Positions 1 through 8,455 of a stretch of 39,233 nt of DNA are shown here, piece by piece (within the stretch, counting starts at the first letter, position 1; every line of letters starts with the position of its first letter). The stretch is from assembly GCA_905209725.1 (NCBI GenBank), contig CAJLTZ010000012.1, positions 1-39,233 on the forward strand. The letters are read 5' to 3'. The DNA comes from an uncultured Muribaculaceae bacterium. Lineage in GTDB: Bacteria > Bacteroidota > Bacteroidia > Bacteroidales > Muribaculaceae. A model generated the notes under the pieces. The model was not told the DNA's origin. It made no database searches and saw nothing but the letters and a program-made list of their open reading frames with translations. Position numbers and translations under genes: made by a program.

Positions 1-118
1 AAAATGTCAATGTTCTCTGTGATTCAAGTGAACCGAATTTATTTAATTTTTAACCCCGTCCATTTTTTAGTGGACAGTAGTGATATCTCCTTAATTTTAA
101 AAAGGGAGTTGCGAAATA

Positions 119-160
119 TTAAAAGGGAGCGGCGAAAAAATTCCACGCTCCCTTTTTTAA
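119..160. terminator. bidirectional hairpin terminator
   Basis: Arms AAAAGGGAGCG and CGCTCCCTTTT flank a 15-base loop, with A-rich sequence before and T-rich sequence after, so it can stop transcription from either side. It lies just beyond the stop of the Spy-like gene on the minus strand. A partial direct copy of the left arm (AAAAGGGAG followed by a GCG) lies about 20 bases to the left. Confidence 0.7.
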
Positions 161-181
161 TATCTTTTATGACGATATTGT

Positions 182-634
182 TCACTTAGGTCTTTTCTTA
201 TGACGCATCTGGTGCATTTTCTCGCGGAATTTCTCTTCAGCAGCCTTCATTTTGAATATCTGCTTCGGAGAGAGAAACTCCGCAAACTGCGCATCATATT
301 TCTTATCTATTTCAGCATCGCGTTCCTTCACCAGGGTGAGCTGCTTGCTCATGGCGGCATAGTCCTCGTCGGTGGCCTCCTTATTGCTTTTGAGTTTACG
401 CTCAAGCTTGCGGGTTTCGCGGAAAAGAGCACCCTTTTCCTCCGACATCTTCATGTATACATCAGAAAACTGTTTGATCTGATTATCCTTCAGTTCCATC
501 TCCTGGGAGAGAAACTTTATCTTGAACTCCTGCATCTCCTTCCACATCTCGGCTCTGCCCTTCTTCTGCTGGGCTGCCATAGGTGCGGCGAAAATCAGGA
601 GCATTCCTAACAATATGGCGAATAATCTTTTCAT
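182..634 (-). CDS. Spy/CpxP-like periplasmic protein
   Basis: A 150-residue protein with a clear signal peptide (MKRLFAILLGMLLIFAAPMAAQ) and then an almost wholly charged, helical body rich in Lys, Glu and Met. It resembles the periplasmic Spy/CpxP or heavy-metal-sensor group, which are small helical chaperones or stress sensors. It overlaps the preceding membrane-protein gene by 4 bases (ATGA), so the two are translationally coupled. In Bacteroidales such genes commonly follow an ECF sigma factor and a short membrane protein with a V-P-x-G-Y-F motif; here the second partner is present but no sigma gene is adjacent. The family assignment rests on composition and context, not on a catalytic motif. 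Confidence 0.7.
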   Translation of the reverse strand: MKRLFAILLGMLLIFAAPMAAQQKKGRAEMWKEMQEFKIKFLSQEMELKDNQIKQFSDVYMKMSEEKGALFRETRKLERKLKSNKEATDEDYAAMSKQLTLVKERDAEIDKKYDAQFAEFLSPKQIFKMKAAEEKFREKMHQMRHKKRPK

Positions 635-1074
635 AGGTCTATCTTATCATACTTGGGTTCTATCTCATAGCCGAAATCCTTTTCGAATTCCTCGATGCTT
701 GAATATGCCTCGCTCACCTCCTGCTCCACCTCCATATCGGAGATAGTGGTCACCGGTGCTACATAATAGTCTGCCACCGAGGGCTCCTGCATAAGCTGTG
801 CAATCTGTTCCGGGGGATTTTCAAGGTTGTTGTTGCCAACGCCCGACACATTATGGAACATCTGCATCATCAGCCATATGCCTGCAAACATTGCGGCAAG
901 ATACACATAGGGACGCACCAGATGCCACTTGCTGAGTTTCTCCGGTTCGGGTGCGGCCACATAAGGTGGCAGTTTTTTCTCTATCTCGTCGGCAACGGAA
1001 TCAAAATAACCCACGGGCACGCGCCAGCCTCCATCGGTGCCGAATGTCGCCTTGATCTTATCCTCTTCCTTCAT
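631..1074 (-). CDS. single-pass membrane protein, putative anti-sigma factor
   Basis: A 147-residue protein with a cytosolic N-terminus carrying WRVPVGYFDSV near residues 17-27, one membrane segment at about residues 50-72 (YVYLAAMFAGIWLMMQMF) and an acidic C-terminal tail. The VPxGYF motif followed by one transmembrane helix is typical of short Bacteroidales proteins encoded directly after ECF sigma factors; they are presumed anti-sigma factors (family knowledge, the role here is inferred). It is coupled by a 4-base overlap to the Spy-like gene. No sigma gene lies upstream; the nearest is at 23498-24067 on the other strand. Confidence 0.65.
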   Translation of the reverse strand: MKEEDKIKATFGTDGGWRVPVGYFDSVADEIEKKLPPYVAAPEPEKLSKWHLVRPYVYLAAMFAGIWLMMQMFHNVSGVGNNNLENPPEQIAQLMQEPSVADYYVAPVTTISDMEVEQEVSEAYSSIEEFEKDFGYEIEPKYDKIDL

Positions 1075-1222
1075 ATATGCCTTATTACCAAATTAACAAT
1101 TTGACTATCAATGGATAAGATGCAGCGATACTGCAGCCAGTCCATTAGCGATAGTCTCGGAATATTTATGTGACATATTTATAGCCGATTAGTTTAATCC
1201 CTATGGCAAAAAATATCCTCTT

Positions 1223-1297
1223 CCGCGTACAGCCCTTCGCTTCGCTCAGGCCTGTACGCGGTTAATATGAATTATAGTCGTTCCGCGACTATAATTC
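1223..1297. repeat. two-module hairpin repeat (B then A)
   Basis: Module B has perfect arms CCGCGTACAG (1223-1232) and CTGTACGCGG (1252-1261) around a loop containing CTTCGCTTCGCTC. The spacer TTAATATG follows, then module A with arms GAATTATAGTCG (1269-1280) and CGACTATAATTC (1286-1297) around TTCCG. The same modules recur at 22133-22296 and 36353-36460. The copy lies immediately past the stop of the BspA fragment. The remaining sequence of this gap (1075-1222) shows no gene. Confidence 0.85.
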
Positions 1298-1302
1298 AAA
1301 AT

Positions 1303-2448
1303 TCAAAATTCTCCATTCAACATTACCTTGGTTGTTTCCTCTCCGACTGCCACTACATAGATGCCGGCAGGGAGATTCCGGATTTCCGGCTCAACAGTCT
1401 CTGCCACTTGTATTCCCTGCATATTGTAAACACGGATTACAGCATTGGCAGGCGCATTCTCAACTACGATTGTGCCATCCCTGCATATCACCGAGATATT
1501 CTGCACAGCATCCGTTGCGATATCCTCGACACCTATGTAGTCGGGAAGATTGTCTGAGATGTGGTCAAAGTAATATCTCCATTTCTCAGCATTCTTATAG
1601 GCCTTTACTGAGCCCTTTGGTACAAACAGATATGGGATTCTCGGATAATTGAACATCTCGGAGTCGCTATCACTGCATCCTATGGGTACGGCAGCCCCAC
1701 AGATTATTGTGCATAGGTTCTGTACGGAATAGAATGCCCTTCTACCGAGCCTTTTTACTGTGTCGGGAATCCTCAACTCTGTAAGGCCAACATTTGACTC
1801 GAATGCTGATTCATCTACTAATGTTACAGAAGCAGGAATTGTGTAATCATATCTCTTACGGCATCCTCCGGGATATACCATCAGTTTGTCTCTTCTTTTA
1901 TTGAAAAGCACACCGTCGAGCGATGAATACTTCGTGTTGTTGGGGTCGACATCAATCGCGGAAAGATTCTCGCAGCAGGTTAAAGCCCTCTTTCCGATAT
2001 ATCTCACACTTGCCGGAATAATTACCGACGTAATGCCCGAATTCCTGAATGCGTTTGAATATATGCTGTCAAGGGAAGCCGGAAGACCATTGATTTTCAG
2101 ATTGGGGCAGTTGTTGAATTCGCCAATCCTTTTCACTGAATCTGGAACATAGACATATCCCAACTTCGGGCAGTCGGAGAATCCCTGCAGCACTTCCACT
2201 GAATTCGGAATCGTTACCTCCTTGAGATATTTACATCCGGCAAATGCCTCGTAACCTATCTCTCTGACCGTACCGGGAATATTCACCGACTCAATCGAGC
2301 ATCCCTCGAATGCATTGTCGCTGATTTTTGTAAGGTGAGAAAGATTAGGAAGTGCCGTAATGCATTCGCAACCGGCAAATGCCGATCTCCCAATCTTGGT
2401 AATATTGCCTTTGATTTGCAGGTCGCTCAATGACTTGCAATTATAGAA
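1303..2448 (-). pseudogene. C-terminal part of a BspA-like leucine-rich-repeat protein
   Basis: The open frame holds about ten LRR_5/BspA repeats of the form I-x-x-x-A-F-x-x-C-x-x-L, a VPKGSVKAYKNAEKW segment and a final 70-residue Por-type (T9SS) sorting domain ending NLPAGIYVVAVGEETTKVML. It has no usable start: the first start-like codon is a TTG at 2428-2430, yet LRR homology continues upstream of it (KFYNCKSLSD) until an in-frame TGA at 2467-2469, and there is no signal peptide. It is therefore the tail of a longer gene. The missing front is most likely the fragment at 14204-14662 on the same strand. In the intact form it would be a secreted or surface-attached adhesin-like protein. The coordinates given end at the Phe codon where homology stops. 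Confidence 0.8.
2439..2448. other. candidate left attachment core of the inserted element
   Basis: AATTATAGAA here matches AATTACAGTA at 14206-14215 in 8 of 10 positions and in the same orientation. Both sit exactly where the two halves of the BspA-like gene lose homology. A short imperfect core is what a tyrosine recombinase of the CTnDOT kind, which tolerates mismatches in its crossover region, could leave. The exact crossover cannot be fixed from one sequence. Confidence 0.45.
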
Positions 2449-2590
2449 TTTGTTAATAGTTGGTGTTCAGTAGTTTGCGCGCAATACGGTAGAAAAGTAG
2501 CGTTATTGGTTCTATAGGGACTCTAAAGTCGGAGATTTAACATATTTAACTTTTATTTACACACAAGCACCTATTTCGATGGAAGATTTG

Positions 2591-2687
2591 GCCTTCAAAA
2601 AAAAAGAAAAAAGGGACGCATTATAAAAGGAGCTGTACGGCGGCTTTGGGGTTTATCGGCAAATACTATTTTTCTTTTTTTGAAGGC
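2591..2687. repeat. inverted repeat with A/T-rich arms
   Basis: GCCTTCAAAAAAAAAGAAAA at 2591-2610 is mirrored by TTTTTCTTTTTTTGAAGGC ending at 2687, differing only in homopolymer length. The arms enclose about 57 bases with no frame. It could be a long hairpin, a terminator pair or the ends of a tiny insertion. Confidence 0.6.
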
Positions 2688-2741
2688 TTACCTCTGTATG
2701 TGCTAAATTGAGCAGGCCGGTATTCTTGCGTAGATAGTTTT

Positions 2742-2782
2742 ATTTTACTCCAAGCGTATATATAGTACGCTTAAAGTAAAAT
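2742..2782. repeat. 17-base imperfect palindrome
   Basis: ATTTTACTCCAAGCGTA (2742-2758) and TACGCTTAAAGTAAAAT (2766-2782) are inverted copies with two mismatches around a 7-base spacer. It could be a hairpin or a dimeric protein binding site. Confidence 0.65.
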
Positions 2783-2948
2783 GTTCTGATGCTTCATTGC
2801 AAGGTTCATCAATGAGTGAACGATTTGTTCCCCCTTTCGTCCTATTGGCATTTGGCTTGTTTTTCATGGCAATAAATTCGTGGTTTGCTATATCAATTGC
2901 AGCAATGTTCATTATACACCCTTTCCTCTTTATCTATGTCGGCGTTCT

Positions 2949-4004
2949 TTAATCCTCACCACGTTCTTTCAAACGGTAATGTTCTTTTGCTATGGCAATG
3001 GCACGTTGCAATTTCTCGGAAAGCAGCTTTTTATCCGGTAGTTTCGTGTAATATTGAGCTACCTTGATGGGAGACTCTTCATCAAGCATAAGATACTCAA
3101 TATGTTCTGTATTACCCTCGGAACAAAGTATCAGACCGATTGGCGAAGCCTCGCCCTCTTTCCTGTCATGACGGTTGAGATAGCGGAGATACAGCAGCAT
3201 CTGCCCCTCGTATGTCGGCTTGAATTTTCCGAGTTTAAGGTCGATTGCCACCAGTCGGCGCAATCCCCTGTGGTAAAACAGCAGGTCAAGCCGATAATCC
3301 ACTCCGTCAACAGGGATGCGCTTCTGGCGGTCGACAAATGCGAAATCAGAGCCGAACTCCTTAAGGAAATATTGAATTTGATTGAGTATCGCTGTTTCCA
3401 AATCGCTTTCGCTGAAAACATCAGGCAATCCGAGCATGTCAAGAAAATAACTGCTGCGGAATACCATATCCGGCTGTAATTCGTTTTTCTCCTTTACCTT
3501 GTCAAGTTCTGCCTTGATTATCTCGTCCGGCTTACGGCTGATGGCCGTGCGCTCAAACAGTTGCGCATCTATTTTCTCATCGAGGGTACGTGTAGACCAA
3601 TGTTCAAGGCGACACATTTCCATATAAAACTGACGGGCCACACTGTTGTTCAGTGCCATTAGTGACCGCAGGTGCGTCCAACTCAATTGTGTACGCACTG
3701 CGTACATTATCTCGTCCTCACCAAAAGTGTACGCAGCGCGTACACAATGTTGGAGTTTCTGATAACCCCACCCACCGCCATACTTGGCTTTCAGTCTTTG
3801 GGACAAACGCTTAAGAACCTGCTCTCCGTAATCTGCCCGTTTGTTGAGTAGCACATCTTCCTTAATCCTTTTGCCGACATTCCAGTTCATCATGGAAGCT
3901 TCGGAATTCACATACACAGCAACCCGATAACGGGCTTGCTCTATAATATTACAGACATCATCATAAAGCTGATTTTCGAGATTATGGTCTATTTCTTGTG
4001 CCAT
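2949..4004 (-). CDS. YhcG/DUF1016 family PDDEXK nuclease
   Basis: A 351-residue protein with the two-part YhcG layout. The N-terminal DUF1016 helical domain (about 10-165) holds WNVGKRI (41-47) and the family hallmark TQLSWTHL (105-112). The C-terminal PD-(D/E)xK nuclease fold (about 180-340) shows E203, D240 in YRLDLLFYHR, and the D255-x-K257 motif in LVAIDLKLGKFKP. All core catalytic positions appear intact. Members are found in accessory regions and near restriction genes and are thought to act in DNA processing or defence; the substrate is unknown. It is the first gene inside the inserted element and stands alone. TAATTTTG at 4040-4033 is a candidate -7 box for it. An inverted repeat lies inside the gene at 3686-3748. 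Confidence 0.9.
   Translation of the reverse strand: MAQEIDHNLENQLYDDVCNIIEQARYRVAVYVNSEASMMNWNVGKRIKEDVLLNKRADYGEQVLKRLSQRLKAKYGGGWGYQKLQHCVRAAYTFGEDEIMYAVRTQLSWTHLRSLMALNNSVARQFYMEMCRLEHWSTRTLDEKIDAQLFERTAISRKPDEIIKAELDKVKEKNELQPDMVFRSSYFLDMLGLPDVFSESDLETAILNQIQYFLKEFGSDFAFVDRQKRIPVDGVDYRLDLLFYHRGLRRLVAIDLKLGKFKPTYEGQMLLYLRYLNRHDRKEGEASPIGLILCSEGNTEHIEYLMLDEESPIKVAQYYTKLPDKKLLSEKLQRAIAIAKEHYRLKERGED
3686..3748. repeat. inverted repeat inside the YhcG gene
   Basis: ATTGTGTACGCACTGCGTACA (3686-3706) is repeated inverted at 3728-3748 with one mismatch in 21, separated by 21 bases. Each arm is itself nearly palindromic around GTACGC. It encodes the variable stretch just before TQLSWTHL. Confidence 0.75.
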
Positions 4005-4083
4005 CGTAATTGTTTTAATTGTTTTATTAACGCAAAATTACAAATTTATCGGAAGATATGGCACTACTCTTGGAAAAAATAGC

Positions 4084-4091
4084 TAATTTTG
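4084..4091 (+). promoter_or_regulatory. candidate -7 box for the hairpin RNA
   Basis: TAATTTTG matches the Bacteroidota -7 consensus TAnnTTTG exactly. A clear -33 TTG is not present at the right distance, so the call is tentative. It would start a transcript at roughly 4100, running into the nested hairpin and then towards the protease operon. Confidence 0.4.
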
Positions 4092-4140
4092 CCGTTGCAA
4101 GTCTTTGATCTGCACGACATTTTGGAAAAATAAGAAGCGT

Positions 4141-4286
4141 TATGCTTATCTTGAGATTTGTGAACGTAGGAAATTCAAGAATCAGTGCAAGAGATAGCAT
4201 AGTGGTTCTCACGCTTATAGCGTGGGCTGCTATTGTTACATCTGCACTAATGGTTTCCTACGACCTACAAATCAAGACGTGGCATA
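4141..4286 (+). ncRNA. long nested hairpin, candidate structured RNA (6S-like?)
   Basis: Six stems stack in register on one axis: TATGC 4141-4145 with 4282-4286; CTT/G/ATTTGT 4150-4161 (bulge GA) with ACAAATCAAG 4267-4276; CGTAGGAAA 4165-4173 with TTTCCTACG 4254-4262; AGTGCA 4184-4189 with TGCACT 4243-4248; ATAGCA 4194-4199 with TGCTAT 4228-4233; CACGCT 4210-4215 with AGCGTG 4219-4224. The internal loops between them are asymmetric. One long interrupted helix behind a TAnnTTTG box resembles 6S RNA, for which the Bacteroidales-1 RNA class has been proposed (from memory, not checked). 6S is normally a single-copy chromosomal gene, so a place inside an element would be odd. It could also be a leader of the protease operon or a DNA structure. 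The rest of the 4005-4351 gap shows no gene. Confidence 0.5.
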
Positions 4287-4351
4287 GTTGGCTCACGTTT
4301 TCTATATTTAACTAATTCTCTCTGTTGGGCCTACGAGAGCCAATAAAGAAT

Positions 4352-5668
4352 ATGAAGAAGCTCATTATTATTCTTATTTTCGGTTTTTCGATATTCTCGG
4401 CAAAAGCCCAAAGCATTGACGAGCGTATCGGCGCGGCGATGAATTCGTCGGACTTTTTCGGTCTGTATGACATATATCACAATGCGCCGAAAGATTCGAT
4501 AAATCCCTTTTTGGAAGTATTCTCCAGATGTTTAATTGGCAACCGCTTCAATCGTCCTGACATTTCCATCCCGGCCTTTGATGAACTCCTGAAAAGCCAA
4601 TCAGAAAATCTTGACCTAAACTTGCTTCTTCAAAGTTCCGTCATGTTCTCAATGGACTTAAGCCGTGTCGGTAAAAATGAAGAAGCATATAATCTGCTGT
4701 CCGCAGTCTTGTCATCGGCTTACCAAATGGTTGATTCGGTAAGTCTTTCTCCGTATGCTGATATGATGGCGCGATACAAAGCTCTGACAAAGTATTCGCC
4801 TTACAGTATTTCCTTTGTCGGAGAGAGAGGTATTGTTCCGTTTGATACTGTTTGTGCTGGGAAACCTGACAGCAAACAATATCTGATACAGATTACTGAA
4901 GCTACAATAAACGGTAAACCTGCGAGAATCACATTTGATACCGGCGCCGGCGTCAATGCTATAACCGATTCCTTGGCAAATGCCTATGGTCTGGAATTGC
5001 TTGATGCCAATGCCACGGCAACAGGAGTAGCATCTTCGGCCGGACGGTATGCTGTTGCCAAAGAATTGAAGTTAGGGAACATTACGGTCAAAGATGTGCC
5101 TTTTTATGTTATTGACATAAGCAGCCACCATGAAGAAGCTGACAAGTATATCAATGTCCTTGAATTTGTTGTAGGCAGCGAGCTGATGCTTCAACTCAAA
5201 GATGTTGCATTAGACTTCGCGGCAAAAGAAATACAAGTTCCGCGAATTCCGGCTGAACCATCCGACGTGCGGCCTAATATGTGCTTTTCATCAGGCATGA
5301 ATCTTCTTACTGCCGCCGAAGTCAATCAACAACCCATGCTTATAAAACTTGATAGCGGAGATGCATCATACGGATGGCTTAACAAAGCGTTTTTCGAGGC
5401 TAACAAGGATTATCTCATATCACACTGTCAAAGCGACACCATCAATCAGGCCGGTGTCGGGGGCGTGTGGTCGGTACTTTGCTATAAATTGCAGGACGCG
5501 ACACTGGCTATTGGCGGCAATTCGGTTAAATTGCCGTTGATTCAAGTGCAGACCGAGCAACAAGCCGCCGGTTACTTAGATGACAACAACCTCGGAGTTA
5601 AGAGCATGATGCTGTTCCGCAAAGTCCGTTTTAATCTTGTTGATATGGTTTTCTCGGCCGAAATATAA
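4352..5668 (+). CDS. secreted retropepsin-like aspartic protease, two-motif
   Basis: A 438-residue protein beginning MKKLIIILIFGFSIFSAKAQ, a signal peptide; an in-frame upstream start at 4325 is rejected because it would put nine residues before it. Residues about 25-150 are a helical domain. The protease part begins near 175, with FDTGAG (D196-T197-G198), a hydrophobic G pair before VVGSELML (273-280), and a second lobe with KLDSGDA (D334-S335-G336). Two D-T/S-G motifs in one chain mean it could fold like a single-chain pepsin pair or a covalent retropepsin dimer; with one lobe only it would have to dimerise. Location is periplasm or outer membrane. The barrel gene follows after 22 bases and the lipoprotein after a further 18, so they form an operon. 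Confidence 0.8.
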   Translation: MKKLIIILIFGFSIFSAKAQSIDERIGAAMNSSDFFGLYDIYHNAPKDSINPFLEVFSRCLIGNRFNRPDISIPAFDELLKSQSENLDLNLLLQSSVMFSMDLSRVGKNEEAYNLLSAVLSSAYQMVDSVSLSPYADMMARYKALTKYSPYSISFVGERGIVPFDTVCAGKPDSKQYLIQITEATINGKPARITFDTGAGVNAITDSLANAYGLELLDANATATGVASSAGRYAVAKELKLGNITVKDVPFYVIDISSHHEEADKYINVLEFVVGSELMLQLKDVALDFAAKEIQVPRIPAEPSDVRPNMCFSSGMNLLTAAEVNQQPMLIKLDSGDASYGWLNKAFFEANKDYLISHCQSDTINQAGVGGVWSVLCYKLQDATLAIGGNSVKLPLIQVQTEQQAAGYLDDNNLGVKSMMLFRKVRFNLVDMVFSAEI

Positions 5669-5690
5669 CTCTCTCATCTTCGCATATTGC

Positions 5691-7790
5691 ATGAAATATA
5701 GATTATTAGCAACAATATTATGCGCCACAGCCACAATCGCGGCAAGGGCGCAGACCGAATCACCCGATAGTATCAAGACACAAGAACTTGACGAGGTGGT
5801 TGTCGAAGCCCAGATGCAGCGCACTAACGCTACATCTTCAACATATACCCCGACCACAAGGCAGAAATCGTCTGCGCAAAACGCCATTGACCTTTTGCGA
5901 CAGCTCGCCATTCCGCAAGTCAACATCAATCTCGTTGACAATGCGGTTACGACACCGGGCGGACAGAATGTAGCGGTCTATATAAACTATATCCCTGCAT
6001 CGGCGGAAGAAATCGAGGGCATTTTGACATCTGATGTGCGTCGTGTCGAATATCTCGATTTTCCTACCGACCCTCGTTTTCAGGGCAACGAGCATGTAAT
6101 CAATTTCATCATGCAGAAGTACGAATACGGCGGCTACACCAAAGCAACGGTAAATGAAAATTTCTTTGTAGGAAAACTGTCAAGCCGTGCTTCGATATAT
6201 TCAAAGTTCGCATATAAGCGAATGACATATGATTTATACGCCGGTGCATCAAACCATGACATCAAACATTCAGGTACGTCAACCATTGGGAACTATACTC
6301 TTGAAAACGCCGCCGGCGAACCTTACCTTATTACGCGAAACGAAATATTCGACAACTCTCATTTCAGGTATAACCAGTACCCCGTTACGTTCAGAGCCAT
6401 TTACGATTCCGACAAAGTGCAGATAGCAAACACTGTCGGCTTTAACTTCGATCAGTCGCCGACGGCTGAAACTTCCGGCAAGCTGTCGTTTGTACCCCGA
6501 CAGGCAGAAGACTACTCATATAGCAGATACGAGCCTTACACCAGCCGTTATATTATATGGTCTGGCAATTACTATTTCATTCTGCCCCGAAATTTCCATC
6601 TTAGCGTTTCGCCTGGCATAAATTACGGACACACCAACAACAATTACCGCTATCAGACTTCAGCCACCGATGCCATAGTAAACGACTCCAGAGAAAATGT
6701 ATGGCAGTTCAGGGGAAGCACCACTCTTTACAAGATATTCACAGACAGACAAAACGGCTTCTTCCGCGTTTATTACGGTTCCACATCCAATGATGTGAGC
6801 TATTTAGGCACATCTCCTTACGACAATGATTTCCTCGACACCTACGCCGGAGCCGCACTCGGTTATAACTTCTCCAACAATCAATGGAATATAAGTGCTG
6901 ATGTTTCCCTGCAATGGGAGAAGAACAAAATCAACGATCAGTCCGTTTCAGAGGTCTATCCTCTCGCGAATGTATCAGCCGGATTCTCTCCTTCACAGAA
7001 ACATTCTTTCCGGGCATACTTCCATTTTGGCGCGAACTATCCAGGTGCAAGCGAGAAAACGCCGAATATACTGCAACAGAACGAACTGATGTACTATACC
7101 GGAAACCCCGAAATCGGACTTTCCCGACAGGTTACGTTCAACCTGTCTTACAACTGGATGCCGTCTAACAAATTCTCGGCTACGGCTTTTGCCCAATACT
7201 TCGGAGAATATAACCTGTATGTGCCCGTTTACAAGCCATACAATGACGGTGCAGCTTTGCTTCGCACTTTTGAGACCAACGGCGACTACAATCGCACTCA
7301 AATCGGAATGTCGTTTAATTACAAACTGTTGAACGGCAATTTGCAACTTGCCGCCTCACCCTCAATTTCATTCTATCGCATGACCGGACTGTTTGACATT
7401 AGTCGAAGTCCGTTCACTTGCAACGCATCGGCTACTTATTATCTTGGTAATTTCTATTTTCAGGCATCATATCAGACAAGAAACCTGACAGTGCAGGGCA
7501 ACCGTGGAGTAATATATAAAGACCGTGATTTCTACCAGATACTCGCAGGATGGAGCAGGGCAAACTGGAATATCAGGGTAAGCGCGATGAATCTTTTCCG
7601 CAGCGACTGGCTGTGCGCCACTAATATGTTATCCACTCCTTTATACTCAGAAACGCGCTTTGCCGATGGAAACAATTTTCACCGCCGACTCAACCTGTCT
7701 GTTACTTATACATTCGGTTACGGCAAGAAAGTACAGCGCGGTAATGAAGTCGGAGAACAATCCGGCGCAAGTTCAGCAATTATGAAATAA
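5691..7790 (+). CDS. TonB-dependent-type outer-membrane beta-barrel (OMP_b-brl_3)
   Basis: A 699-residue protein starting MKYRLLATILCATATIAARAQ (signal peptide). A TonB-box-like ELDEVVVEAQ sits near residue 30. A short plug-like region follows (about 45-145: AIDLLRQL, DVRRVEYLDFP, VINFIMQ). The rest is a beta-barrel with alternating aromatic strands ending in a C-terminal SVTYTFGYGKKV strand. It lacks the N-terminal carboxypeptidase-regulatory domain that many relatives have and has no SusD partner. It is probably a substrate-specific transporter or surface receptor; the substrate is unknown. Coding starts 22 bases after the protease stop and the lipoprotein follows closely, which suggests a joint surface function. 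Confidence 0.8.
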   Translation: MKYRLLATILCATATIAARAQTESPDSIKTQELDEVVVEAQMQRTNATSSTYTPTTRQKSSAQNAIDLLRQLAIPQVNINLVDNAVTTPGGQNVAVYINYIPASAEEIEGILTSDVRRVEYLDFPTDPRFQGNEHVINFIMQKYEYGGYTKATVNENFFVGKLSSRASIYSKFAYKRMTYDLYAGASNHDIKHSGTSTIGNYTLENAAGEPYLITRNEIFDNSHFRYNQYPVTFRAIYDSDKVQIANTVGFNFDQSPTAETSGKLSFVPRQAEDYSYSRYEPYTSRYIIWSGNYYFILPRNFHLSVSPGINYGHTNNNYRYQTSATDAIVNDSRENVWQFRGSTTLYKIFTDRQNGFFRVYYGSTSNDVSYLGTSPYDNDFLDTYAGAALGYNFSNNQWNISADVSLQWEKNKINDQSVSEVYPLANVSAGFSPSQKHSFRAYFHFGANYPGASEKTPNILQQNELMYYTGNPEIGLSRQVTFNLSYNWMPSNKFSATAFAQYFGEYNLYVPVYKPYNDGAALLRTFETNGDYNRTQIGMSFNYKLLNGNLQLAASPSISFYRMTGLFDISRSPFTCNASATYYLGNFYFQASYQTRNLTVQGNRGVIYKDRDFYQILAGWSRANWNIRVSAMNLFRSDWLCATNMLSTPLYSETRFADGNNFHRRLNLSVTYTFGYGKKVQRGNEVGEQSGASSAIMK

Positions 7791-7808
7791 CCACAAACAC
7801 CATTGAAC

Positions 7809-8291
7809 ATGAAGAAACTGCTTCTGTTTTTAATTCCTCTCCTTGCACTTACGTTCAGTGCCTGCGATGATGATACTCCAGACTATCCCGATACCAAACT
7901 CATCAAAGGGCAATGGCAATTAGTTGAGGACGGGAGCAATGAGAATCCTCTTATTTACCGTTTTACTACCGACAACGAAAACACTTGGTCGTGGGGCGGA
8001 CTCGTCACATATTACCTTTTGCCGGACGGAACAGCCGATTTCCATAAACGATATACATGGCACGTTTCAGACCCAGCGAATGAAGAAGACGAGAAGCCGC
8101 GTCTTGAACTCACCTGGTATGATGCGCCCGACAGTGATAATTTATGGGATGCCACGGAATATTATATCGTCGTAAAACTGACACCAACGGAAATGTGGCT
8201 GAAACGTTATCAGAACGGTTTGTCCGAAGAAATTAAGAAATTTATCCGCCGCGACGACCTGCCGGTTCCACCGATACATTTCGATAACTGA
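7809..8291 (+). CDS. small surface lipoprotein, lipocalin-like
   Basis: A 160-residue protein with a lipobox ending FSAC (Cys19), followed at once by DDD. Acidic residues just after the lipidated Cys are a known export signal to the outer leaflet in Bacteroidota, so surface exposure is likely (inference). The body has LIKGQWQLVEDG and WLKRYQNG, reminiscent of small lipocalin-like lipoproteins of about 130-150 residues. The ATG at 7809 is preferred over a TTG two codons upstream. It is last in the operon with the protease and the barrel. Its binding partner is unknown. Confidence 0.7.
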   Translation: MKKLLLFLIPLLALTFSACDDDTPDYPDTKLIKGQWQLVEDGSNENPLIYRFTTDNENTWSWGGLVTYYLLPDGTADFHKRYTWHVSDPANEEDEKPRLELTWYDAPDSDNLWDATEYYIVVKLTPTEMWLKRYQNGLSEEIKKFIRRDDLPVPPIHFDN

Positions 8292-8421
8292 TAAAGCAAG
8301 GCATACCGTATAGGAACCTCGGCAGCGAATGTCGGGGCTTCATTTCATGGCGATGTTACATGCAGCGTATGAGTTGATCTTGTAATCTCACCCCATGCGA
8401 GCTAACTGGCTCTATGAATTT

Positions 8422-8455
8422 GACCGTCCCATGTCTGGGCGGTCATTCCGTTTTT
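8422..8455 (+). terminator. probable terminator of the protease-barrel-lipoprotein operon
   Basis: GACCGTCCCA and TGGGCGGTC form a hairpin with one bulged T, followed by ATTCCGTTTTT. A weaker G-U-containing hairpin (CCTCGGCA with TGTCGGGG) lies about 100 bases upstream. The gap 8292-8507 shows no other feature. Confidence 0.5.

Larger units (their letters stand above)
2449..2948. other. gene-free end region of the inserted element
   Basis: About 500 bases between the BspA fragment and the YhcG gene. No convincing coding frame is visible on either strand. It contains two separate inverted repeats (2591-2687 and 2742-2782). The first 60 bases (GCGCGCAATACGG and around) would be the element end if the insertion model is right. 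Confidence 0.5.

Noticed and set aside
4325..4351. Start of the protease at 4325
   Set aside because: It would put nine residues, including charged ones, before a clean signal peptide that begins at the ATG at 4352.
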